NCBI RefSeq assembly: GCF_004379255.2
Contig: NC_056051.1
Coordinates: 25,661,267 to 25,725,266, forward strand
Direction of reading: 5' to 3'
DNA length: 64,000 nt
Source: Salvia splendens
Taxonomy: Eukaryota; Streptophyta; Magnoliopsida; Lamiales; Lamiaceae
Below the pieces are notes generated by a model. The model searched no databases and had not been told where the DNA came from. It saw nothing but the letters and a program-made list of their open reading frames with translations. This document shows, in pieces, positions 55,229-64,000 of the stretch. The position numbers were made by a program, and so were the translations under genes. Each line of letters begins with the position of its first letter. Within the stretch, counting starts at the first letter, position 1.

Positions 55229-58200
55229 ATGGAGGCCAGCAAATGGACGGCGGCGGCGGCGAGCATTTGGATCCAGTGCAGCTGCGGCGCCTCCTACGCC
55301 TTCGGCATCTACTCTCCGATCCTCAAATCCTCCCAAAACTACGACCAATCCACGCTCGACACCATCTCCGTCTTCAAGGACATCGGCGCCAACGCCGGCG
55401 TCCTCTCCGGCCTCCTCTACGCAGCCGCGCCGAGGACCTGGATCGTGCACGCCGCCGGCGCCGCGCAGTGCCTGGTCGGCTACCTTTTCCTCTGGCTCGC
55501 CGTCACCGGCGCAATTCCGCAGCCGCACGTGGCGGCCGTGTGCCTCTTCATGTTCCTCGCCGCGCACGCGCAGACGTTCTTCAACACGGCCAACGTCGTC
55601 ACCGCCGTCGAGAATTTTCCGGGGTATAGCGGCACCGTCGTCGGGATTATGAAGGTAATTATTGTTGAATTTCTCTTATTTTTACTAGGGGTGTGCATTC
55701 GGGTTTCGGTTCGGTTTTTTGCCAAAACCGAACAAAAACCGAAAAACTGAATTTAGTTCAAAATCCAAACTGAACCAAACCCGAAAAAACCGAAAACCGA
55801 ACTTAAAAAACTGAAAAATCCGAACAAAACCGAAAAACCCGAATAAAAACCGAAAAAACCTGAAAAAAATAAATATAATATAAATATATATTTATATATG
55901 TGTATTTTATTAAAAGAATACATATAATATATATTATATAGTAGCATATATTAAAAGAATATATTATATATAATATAATATATTAAATTAATAGAATATA
56001 TATATAATTCGGTTTTTCGGTTTTTTTCTTAGTCCGAACCGAACCGAACCAAACCGAACCGAACCGAAAAATCGAAATTTTTTTATTTTTAAAACCGAAC
56101 CGAACCGAAAAACTGAAAAAACCGAACCGAATTTCAAAATTTCGGTTTGGTTCGGTTCGGACTTCGGATATTCGGTTTCCGGTTTTTTTGCTCACCCCTA
56201 ATTTTTACCGTTTTTGTTTGATTAAAAATTACTACTACTGATAATGTCATAAAAATAAAAGAGATCAAATATAAATTAATTAGGAAAGTGAGAACATATT
56301 TAGTAACTTTTCGTTGAATAGTAATTATATTAATTTGATTAACGTATACTCATTGGTCTAATTTCATTTTTCTATTTAGATCCTTTTATTAAAGTTAGTC
56401 CTATATTTTTATGATGTTTTTCATTTTTCATTATATCTCTTTTAATTTTATCATTTTCTGTATTAATTATACATTATAATACGTGTTATTATAAATAAAA
56501 TAATTGTAGTATATCAATAATAAGAATACTAGTATAATTGTGCAGATTTATCTATATTTTTCTTTATGGAAAATCTTAAATAAATAATCGTCGTCGTTGG
56601 TATAAATCAAGCTAATACTAAAAACAAAGGAAGGTAGTTAAGGAATGTAAAGTGGAGCATATCAATATGAATAGCTTTTGGATAGACTTCTATATTATTT
56701 TTATTTAGAGTCAACTACGCAATGGTCTTTGAACTATGCGTTTTGCACGTAAATGGTGCCTAAATTTTAAAAGTATCGCGGGTAGTCCCTGAACTAAGGT
56801 GTAATCACATTTTTGATACTTTTCACTATTCATCATAATTTTGCACCAAAAATGCCCTCCAATGCATGAAGGGTATTTTTGGACTTTCATATCTAGATAT
56901 TGGATTTGATATTTTCTTTATATTTCTCTCTATTGCTAAATATGATATTTTCTTATAGTTTGAGTATCTAAAATGATATTATTCACTTCACTTTTTCAAT
57001 CACTTTATGTCATATCTTCTTTCTCTCTCTCTAAATTTTAGGAAGTAAGAAATTAAAATAAAAAAATACACTATGAAGTTCTTAAATGTATGGAATAAAA
57101 TTTAAAATTATAAATTTAATTATCAAAATAAATTTTAGCTAAATTTAATTTGATTATGATTAATTTTTTTAATATTAAATATTATAAATAATTAAAAATT
57201 AAGAATTTAGTTTTAATTAAAAAAATAATCAAATCACAATCAAAATTAAATTTTGCAACAAATTATTTTTATAATTAAATTTATAATTTTGATTTTTATA
57301 ATTAATATATTTAAGAATTTCATAGTACTATTTTTTATTTTAATTTTTTACTTCCTAAAAATTTTAGAGAAAAAGAGAAAGAAGATATGACATAAAGTGA
57401 TTGAAAAATTGAAGTGAATAATATCATTTTAGGTACTCAAACTATAAGAAAATATCATATTTAGTAATAGAGAGAAATATAAAGAAAATATCAAATCCAA
57501 TACCTAGATATGAAAGTCTAAAAATACACTTCATGCCTTGGGGGCATTTTTGCTGCAAAATTGTGATGAATAATGAAAAAGTATAAAAAATGTGATTACA
57601 CCTTAGTTCAGAGACTACCCACGATATTTTTAAAATTTATGTACCATTTGCGTGCAAAACGCATACTTCAGGGACCATATGCTTAGTTCACTAGTAGTAT
57701 ATACTTTAAGTTAACCCCACCTACTCATCACGTGCTGGAATGAAATTTGATTAATTATCATAAAACTTTTTGCAGCAAATAATATCCAAAGCTTAAAGAT
57801 ACAGTATAGTTACATTTTATTTAAATTTAATTGTGGAATCAGCAATATTTAAAAAAAAATTGGATCAAAAACAAAATGGAACCTAATCATGCTGTTATCC
57901 AAATTTAGTAAAAATAAAGATATTACAAAATTATTCATTTGCACCACAAATTAGAAAATCTAGGTGAAGAAGATAGTGGCCTTATATAATAGTAGTAGTA
58001 GAAATATTTTAAGTTGTGATCTTTTTTTATTTGGTCCACCTTGTATTTTACGTGGCGCTATTGTTAGTTTTTGTATCAAGTTGATTTCGACTAATATTAT
58101 TTTAATGGCTTCTTCAAATTCTTATCCAAAGTAGCTATTCTAAGTATTTAATTCATTTAAATTTATAGAGGGTTTTATTTGATATTCATTCCTAATTTAT

Positions 58201-59695
58201 CCAAAAAATTATGGATAATCTAGTTTTAGTCGCAGTCAACACGGCCATTAAAATTGAGATAATGTTTTACTACGTATAGTTGTTTTCCTAAAAAATAATA
58301 TATCAAGTTATAGACCATAAGTATATAGGATACCTAATATTCTTATTTATTTTCATCATGATTCGTGCTTGTTTAGTTCTGTTCTGAAATGTGTCCCTTC
58401 ATAATATTATGTGTCCATTTTAAAATTAGCCATTTACTTTGGTCATATACTTTTTAACTAGTATTGCACTTTACAGACCATGAAATAATCTAGAAAAAAC
58501 ACAACAATATGAGTATGAATTAACTAACTAATTCCTGTTCAAAGCAAAGGCACATGTTTATGAATCATGATCATTGTGTAACAGTTCCTAAATCTAATTT
58601 TGGCAGGGCTTCCTTGGGTTGAGTGGTGCAGTTATCATACAAGTTTACCAGACATTATTCCCAGAAAAACCAACCACATTCCTCCTCATGCTCGCCTTCG
58701 TCCCGTCCCTCCTCTCCCTCGCCCTCATGTTCTTCGTCCGAGCTCACCCCACTTCCTCTGCAGGTCACGATAAGACATACTTGAACGGCTTCTCGCTAAT
58801 CTCCATGGTCGTTGCCGCATATGTCATGCTCCTAATCATCTTAGAAAACGTGTTCGTCCTCGCCCCTTGGATGCGCGCTCTCACACTGACGATCCTCTTC
58901 CTCATCCTCTCCTCGCCCCTCCACGTAGCCGTCAAGGCAAACAAACACGAAGCAGAGAAACAGAGCTCACTCCCCAGTCTGAAGGCCCCTCTGATAGTGG
59001 ACAATGCTGTAACAAGAAAACCAAACGAAAGCGAGCTGAATCTTGTGCAAGCTCTCCGCACTTTGAGCTTCTGGCTGCTGTTTGTTGCCATGTTGTGCGG
59101 GATGGGGTCGGGGCTCGCCACGATCAACAACATCAGCCAGATCGGGGAGTCCCTGGGCTACACCGCGGTGGAGAGGAGCACACTAGTATCACTGTGGAGC
59201 ATATGGAACTTCCTTGGCCGGGTCGGGGCAGGGCTCTTGTCGGACACCTTCCTTCACAAGAAAGGCTATCCGAGGCCGTTGTTTATGACTGTGACTCTGG
59301 CAGCCATGACTGCTGGCCACGTCATCATTGGATCAGGTTTCCCGGGAAACCTCTACGTGGGATCCGTGGTGGTAGGCATCTGCTACGGGTCGCAGTGGTC
59401 GCTTATGCCGACCATCACCTCTGAGGTATTCGGGGTGCGGCATATGGGGACGATATTCAATACGATCGCCATTGCTAGCCCTTTGGGGTCGTACATATTT
59501 TCCGTTAGGGTTATTGGGTATATGTATGATAGAAATGCTGGAGATGAGAGTTCTTGCAGTGGAACTCAGTGTTTCATGTCGTCTTTCTTCGCTATGGCGG
59601 TTGTAAGTCTTTTTGGGTCGCTCGTGGCATTAGGGTTGTTCGTCAAGACGAGGACGGTTTATGCTCGGATCATGCGTACAAGTATGTTGGCTTGA
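55229..59695 (+). CDS. NFD4-like MFS transporter (nodulin-like domain), copy B
   Basis: Paralog of copy A on the other strand. Two exons, 55229-55654 and 58607-59695; 1515 nt, 504 residues. Starts MEASKWTAAAASIWIQCSCG; first exon GC-rich (Ala/Gly codons), ending GYSGTVVGIMK at the same intron position and phase as copy A. The second exon has GFLGLSGAVIIQVYQ, CGMGSGLATINNISQIGESL, SLWSIWNFLGRVGAGLLSD, YGSQWSLMPTI. The loop between halves is shorter and lacks the acidic run of copy A. The N-terminus also lacks about 12 residues before the first segment. Its 2952-bp intron carries two MITEs, one a hairpin of about 1 kb, whereas the copy A intron is 866 bp. Confidence 0.93.
55686..56200. mobile_element. 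hAT-type MITE in intron, 515 bp, 8-bp TSD ATTTTTAC
   Basis: TIRs TAGGGGTGTGCA and (complement) TAGGGGTGAGCA; ATTTTTAC directly flanks both ends (55678-55685 and 56201-56208). The interior consists largely of GGTTCGGTTTT/AAAACCGAACC runs in both orientations around a TA-rich centre. Length of the duplication assigns it to hAT. Confidence 0.88.
56709..57692. mobile_element. foldback (Mutator-type?) MITE in intron, arms of about 480 bp
   Basis: Almost the whole 984 bp is one inverted repeat: left arm from AGTCAACTACGCAATGG, right arm (complement) from AGTGAACTAAGCATATGG; both contain TATGCGTTTTGCACG, GGGTAGTC, CTGAACTAAGGTGTAATCAC and an AAATGCCC tract. Arms agree at about 90 percent by eye; the loop is AT-rich (about 57100-57300). 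Long TIRs fit Mutator-type MITEs; no clear target duplication found. Confidence 0.88.
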
Positions 59696-60252
59696 TTTTA
59701 GTTACACTATAAAAATTGTAATGCTATTTGTGGTATATATTTTTCAATTGTGGACTCTTGTGTCACGTGGTCTAGGCTTCACGAGATTGGCCTTTTTTTT
59801 GTGTTAAAGAGACTTCTTTTTATGTTTTGGGTCTGAAAAAGTCCGGTGGCTGTATTCATTTAGAGTAATTTGTAAATTTTTGTGATGAAGAATTGAGTTT
59901 GTAATTATTTGTATTGAATATTGATATATCTTGAAATTTGATCGGAGGGTGAATATTGATATATTTTGTTGAAGAGTATGTTCAATGATAAAAACTGGAT
60001 TTTTTGTGAGGTAGTGTGTAGTAGAATTATCTAGCTAGATGATTATTGTACTCCTAGAAATTATTTAGTTTGTAATTAAGAAATAGTAAAGATATTTTGA
60101 AAAGAAAGCAGAAACAAATTCTCCATAAAAGAAAATGGTAGGATTTTAGACCTATACATAGTTTTTGAAAATATTTTACTAGAGTAGTGTGTTAATATAC
60201 TAGTACCAATTCGTATAAGAAAATTGTAACCAAGATAGTTTTTTTCCGCAAC
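59696..60252. other. 3' region of copy B and spacer
   Basis: Probable 3' UTR to about 59950, then AT-rich DNA without recognisable genes. Confidence 0.5.
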
Positions 60253-60270
60253 ATCCAAATTTACAAAGTT

Positions 60271-60439
60271 GTCCAGAGCCTTTGTCCTAGCGGCAAGGAG
60301 CTTAGACATTATTGCATGAGGTGCCGAGTTCGAGCACATCAGTTGTAATTTCCTCTTTTCTATAGTATAGAAGTTTATTTGTAATTTCCTCCTTTGTATA
60401 GGAGTTAATTTTTTTTTTTTAAAGTTAATTTAAAAAAAA
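60271..60439 (+). mobile_element. tRNA-derived SINE, 18-bp TSD
   Basis: Flanked by an 18-bp direct repeat ATCCAAATTTACAAAGTT (60253-60270 and 60440-60457). The body starts with a tRNA-like head: box A-like TGTCCTAGCGGC (60283-60294) and box B-like GAGTTCGAGC (60326-60335), spaced as in pol III promoters, and ends with T-rich and A-rich tails. Length 169 bp suits plant SINEs. Family not assigned. Confidence 0.85.
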
Positions 60440-60457
60440 ATCCAAATTTACAAAGTT

Positions 60458-61233
60458 TTTGAGGTAGCTTATAAAACTATCATTCATATTTCAACTTCAT
60501 ATAGTAAAATAGGGTAATACTTAGCATCCCACAAATAATATTGAGGCACACTCTCGTGAGCATGCGCTTCGCTTGGATCCAACCCGATGCAAAGGCGGCC
60601 GTACATGAAAGGAAGGAGACGACAGCAATACACGCCCGGAAGAAGAGTGGAGGCGGTGGGAATAAAGGAGGGGAGGCGGCGACAACGGCGAAGGAGGGGA
60701 ATTAAGGTGGTGGGGGGATGGGTTGGGAAGATGAAATGGTGAGAATGGACATTATCACCATTTTTCACTTTTCATTTTTTTACTTTACAAAATTACTCCA
60801 TTAAAAATTATCAAAATTTAAAAATGAAATGTTTTGTATTTATGATATTAAAAATATTAAATATAATAATTATATAATTAAAATCTCTAATTTATTGGCT
60901 TTGAAAATTACAAATACCATAAACTTTTTTGAAAAAATATGTTTCACTTAAAAAGTTTTTAAAATAAATAATTTATAATCTAAATATAAATTAAAGAAAA
61001 AGCCATTCAGTGCGGCCCACACCTCTCTCAACTAGCACCCTTGTAGTACCTATTAAAATCAAACAGAAATGTTAGTTAGATTCATGCAAAATCAATACAT
61101 CAAATGACACACTATGAAATTAAGAGATCATGAAAAATTAAGCCAAAGAAATCAATTAGTCTCATCTTCTCTTCGAGAAAATCAAGTATTTCCAAAACCT
61201 ATGAATGCTCAAAAAATTGCACCAAAAATTGAA
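60458..61233. other. spacer, no gene supported
   Basis: Contains a GC-richer patch (60560-60740) with an open frame on the minus strand that has no recognisable domain, then AT-rich DNA up to the 3' end of the LBD gene. Confidence 0.45.
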
Positions 61234-62185
61234 TTAGTTGACACTAGTAAGGCTAAAACATGCTGCAGCATTCTTGAGCTCATTCTCATTAATCTCCTCA
61301 ACATCGTGTCTCGATTTCTTGAATGCCGATTCCAAGCTCAAACTGCACATAATCAAACAATCCCACTTCAAAAAATCAAATCTTGTGCACAAAAACAAAA
61401 AAAAATATCAATATTTGTAGTTTTTTTTAATACCTAGATTGATCATAGGCTTCTTTGGAGCCAATATAAGACTGTGAATCATCGATATTATCGAAAAACG
61501 GCTGCATCTCGTTATAATCCTCATGCTCCACGGTGGAGATCGGCGGCTGTTGCATCATGAGATGCGCGTGCGCGAGGATAGAATTCATGTTGTTTTCATT
61601 GCTATTGCTGTTACTATAACCGCACATCGAGTTCACCACATTGTTCATCTCTTTAAAATCCATATAGTTTATGTTGTAGTCGGCCACGGCGGCCTCCTCG
61701 TTGTTATTGTAGTGGGAGTGAGCTTCGAGGCTGTTCCCAGGCGGGCCCATCCCGAGCTGGAGGTCAGAGATGTAGTCATCGGCCGTATGGGAAGACAGTT
61801 GGTTCTCATGCTGTTGTTGTTGTTGCTGCTGTTGTTGCCTGTAGAATGCCAGCTGGTGGAGGACGGCCTGGAGTTCTTCCTCAGCATGCTGAATTTGGTA
61901 GGTTAGTTGGTGGATCTCGAACATGCAACCCCATACAGGGTACTTGTCGCGCATGGCAGCGTGGTACTTGATGGACTTCATGGCGATGGCCTTCTGGGTG
62001 TGGTCGGGGCCGAGCTCCTTGAGGAGGTTCTGGATGTTCTTAACTCCGAAGAGGCGGTGGACGTTCTGGAACATCTTGGGCTCATCGGCCGGGAAGAAGG
62101 ACGCCAGGAGGCACTCGGGCGTGCACCGCCGTCGTTGGTACTTGCAAGCAGCGCAGGCCTGGCCGCTGCCATTCTTTATGGTCAT
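61234..62185 (-). CDS. LOB-domain (LBD) transcription factor, LBD27/LBD22-like
   Basis: Plant-specific DNA-binding regulator. Exon 1 61434-62185, exon 2 61234-61342; 861 nt, 286 residues. The LOB domain starts near residue 8: zinc block CAACKYQRRRCTPEC (CX2CX6CX3C), GAS-like block FFPADEPKMFQNVHRLFGVKNI, then DKYPVWGCMFEIHQL and a weak coiled coil. A poly-Gln run (9 Q) follows, then an Asn-rich region. Read without splicing it would end four residues beyond the donor (SRY stop); a GTATTA donor and a TGTGCAG acceptor add SLSLESAFKKSRHDVEEINE..SVN in frame, which looks like a real C-terminus. FGVKNI and PVWGC variants point to the LBD27 (SIDECAR POLLEN) side, without certainty. Confidence 0.85.
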
Positions 62186-63712
62186 CCTCCTATTTTCATC
62201 CGAACAGATTCGACCAATTCCTGAGGTAGTGATGCTATGGATTTTTTGTTAGATGTGTGTGTGTTTTTTGAGGTTTGGTTTTAGGCACTATAAGAAGACT
62301 GAGTAAAAATGAATGTGTGGCTTTAGATGTGTTTCAGTTAGTTGGGGACAAGTGTAGTTGTTTGAGGGAGCTTTCTAGTTTTAGAACCCTATTTTTGAGG
62401 GGAGTCGATGGTGTTAGAATTATGTTAGTATATTTTTTTAATAAATAGTATCGAGTGTATTTTAAGGAATTTTTTAGCTTTAATAAGAGCGATTGAGTGT
62501 ATTGTAAGGTTTTTTCCGTCCCAAAAGAATAAACTATACGAGTGTATTATAACGTATTATTCGTTTCATAGATCTTGTTTGACTAGTAAATGTTTATTCG
62601 TACACGTTACATATATTAGTCAATGGACAAGTGAAGTTAGTTATGCCTTATTATCGAGCAATGCATCTGCTCAGTCTTGAGAAAAGCAGTTCCCTAAAAA
62701 GTTGTGGGCAAGTTTTTTTGGTTACTTGGCCCTTAAAGAAGTCGTATAGAGTAGACCCATTTTACATGATATTAGAACAAGTCCAAATCGATGAAGAATT
62801 TCTTAAAAGTCCGACGATCGTTCTAACCTTCCTGTGTGGGGACATGTTGCGACCCTTATTTCTAGTCTTGCATTAACTTGGTAACGACGAGGAGATTCTC
62901 AACTGACACGTTTTAACACCAGCCAAGGCGGGTGCCGCTGCGTTCCCGATGCTGAAACAGCGATCCGGCTGTATTTTACAAGATAAATGCTATACACTAC
63001 CACCTAAGGGATGGTTTATAAACGGGAAACTAAAAGTGAAAATGCTTGAGAAGATGCAATGAAGACATAAATACCAAAACTGTGTATGATTCATTAAAGC
63101 AAAAATTATTGCCATTTCCATGGCAGAAGTTGATGTCTGAGACAGTTTTTTCCCCATATAAATAGATTGCTTAAAAGGGGAAGTTGCCATTATATGATGC
63201 AGGGAGAGGTTCCAAAGGGATGAAGAAGACCTGATCTATACACAAATTTCTCTATGATGGAAAACAGTAGGAGACTCGAAGCTAAGTAGAACATAATTCT
63301 GTGTACAGTTGCAGCTACGGATAACCGGGCAACGAGCTCAAGCACAAATTGCCAGTCCAAGAGGTTCTTATTACGCCTTTGACCCAAACAATACCGTATG
63401 GTATCAAAATTGCAAGAAGCCGGAGATACTTATTCCATGAGCACTGACTGTAGGCCATCTTTTCCCAATGAGTTGTTAAGACTTAATGCTTGCTTAGAAT
63501 TGGTCACCATTCTCTTCTTCACTGTATATTAAGCGACTAAGTATATTGCACGATTCTGGGTGTCGTAGCAACTGTGATTTCCCGGGTTCAGCTGTCATGG
63601 TTAGCTCAGAGCCTCTTATGGGCAGAATTAGGTCGCGAATTACATCCATAAATCAATACCACAGCTTCATACACTCAGACCATCAGGTTGCACAGGGAAA
63701 TCCCACGAGGTA
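62186..63712. other. LBD promoter, spacer and 3' flank of UCH-like gene
   Basis: 62186-62400 is the LBD upstream region. 62600-62990 has moderate GC and a short open frame at 62631 without recognisable features. 63000-63712 probably includes the 3' UTR of the following minus-strand gene. Confidence 0.4.
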
Positions 63713-63961
63713 CTAGTTCACAGCTTCGTACAAGAGGACTTGCGGTTGTAGATGTCCTCTTTCACACATTGCAAGGACATCACTCCAGCCGCCAATTACC
63801 TGGACATGACATATAGAGTGACAAGATGTAAAAGAAACTGTAAAGGTATCCAGCAAACAGTTAGAGAATTTTACCTTCACGGTTTTATCATCGTACATGA
63901 TCCACTGTTCATGATCGCTGCTGTAGGCAAAACAGTGATAGTGCTGCCCATAATAGCAAAC
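63713..63961 (-). CDS. C-terminus of UCH-like protein (inactive USP53/54 type, DUF627/DUF629), partial
   Basis: Two exons, 63875-63961 and 63713-63799, with GT-AG intron; upstream exons lie beyond the right edge. Together they encode VCYYGQHYHCFAYSSDHEQW, IMYDDKTVK and VIGGWSDVLAMCERGHLQPQ, then VLLYEAVN and stop. This is the well-conserved end of a large plant UCH-fold protein annotated as inactive ubiquitin hydrolase; the His of QHYH and the Asp of YDD correspond to the UCH His-box. Whether the Cys box is present cannot be seen. Confidence 0.8.
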   Translation of the reverse strand, partial: VCYYGQHYHCFAYSSDHEQWIMYDDKTVKVKFSNCLLDTFTVSFTSCHSICHVQVIGGWSDVLAMCERGHLQPQVLLYEAVN

Positions 63962-64000
63962 CTAAAAAGATAGGTGTTTAAGAAAATAGAGAAACGTCAA

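Noticed and set aside
60484..60768. Minus-strand frame of 94 codons in a GC-richer patch
   Set aside because: No domain, no splice partners and no conserved composition; likely chance.
61114..61437. Plus-strand frame downstream of the LBD gene
   Set aside because: It overlaps the second LBD exon on the opposite strand and has no features of its own.
62631..62876. Plus-strand frame of 81 codons
   Set aside because: No recognisable domain or splice partners; the moderate GC content alone is not evidence for a gene.

Overview
The window is plant nuclear DNA. It is AT-rich, its genes are split by GT-AG introns, and it is full of TIR elements, MITEs, LTR retroelements and a SINE. The gene set (GTD-binding myosin-binding protein, MIK2-like LRR kinases, HPGT-type galactosyltransferase, DDT protein DDR4, NFD4-like transporters, LBD factor) is that of a eudicot. 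An asterid, perhaps Lamiales, is my impression only. I derived all splice models by hand from frame, GT-AG sites and family similarity. Most add up to whole codon counts.

Layout. 1-2305: 3'-truncated myosin-binding protein gene (-). 3882-4566: frameshifted DC1 zinc-finger gene (-). 4694-15813: an 11.1-kb Mutator-like element (MULE) set in (TA)n. It carries an uninterrupted FAR1-type transposase gene (+) and, converging on it, a 12-exon ULP1-type cysteine protease gene (-) with one stop and one frameshift. 15848-16473: two 289-bp MITEs facing each other across (TA)n. 16949-22201: tandem LRR receptor kinases (+). 22935-23543: ribosomal protein eS27 (-). 24196-28472: a TIR element, then a 1.05-kb solo LTR holding a chimeric Copia/TRIM-like element. 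28473-33600: gene-free, with a foldback element and two Harbinger-type MITEs. 33632-37050: galactosyltransferase (+). 37051-40147: gene-free, with a MITE inside tandem repeats. 40148-41511: AAA-ATPase pseudogene. 41994-47574: DDR4 (-). 49911-52459 (-) and 55229-59695 (+): divergent NFD4-like MFS genes; the second has a hAT MITE and a 1-kb hairpin MITE in its intron. 60271-60439: SINE with 18-bp target duplication. 61234-62185: LBD factor (-). 63713-63961: last two exons of a UCH-like gene (-) that runs off the right end.

The most unusual feature is inside the MULE. About 3.3 kb, roughly 30 percent of it, consists of a 22-bp-period repeat made of two alternating unit types that share a 15-nt core. 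The arrays fill introns of both convergent genes, and nearly all read the same way relative to the host transcript although the genes lie on opposite strands. The first intron of the transposase also holds an almost identical inverted copy of the 3' end of the protease gene. A second intronic module is shared by the leading introns of both genes and by a further protease intron. I know of no description of this organisation, but I could not search for one.

The host genes look like unrelated single-copy housekeeping or regulatory genes plus two local duplications (receptor kinases and NFD4-like transporters). I see no biosynthetic cluster.
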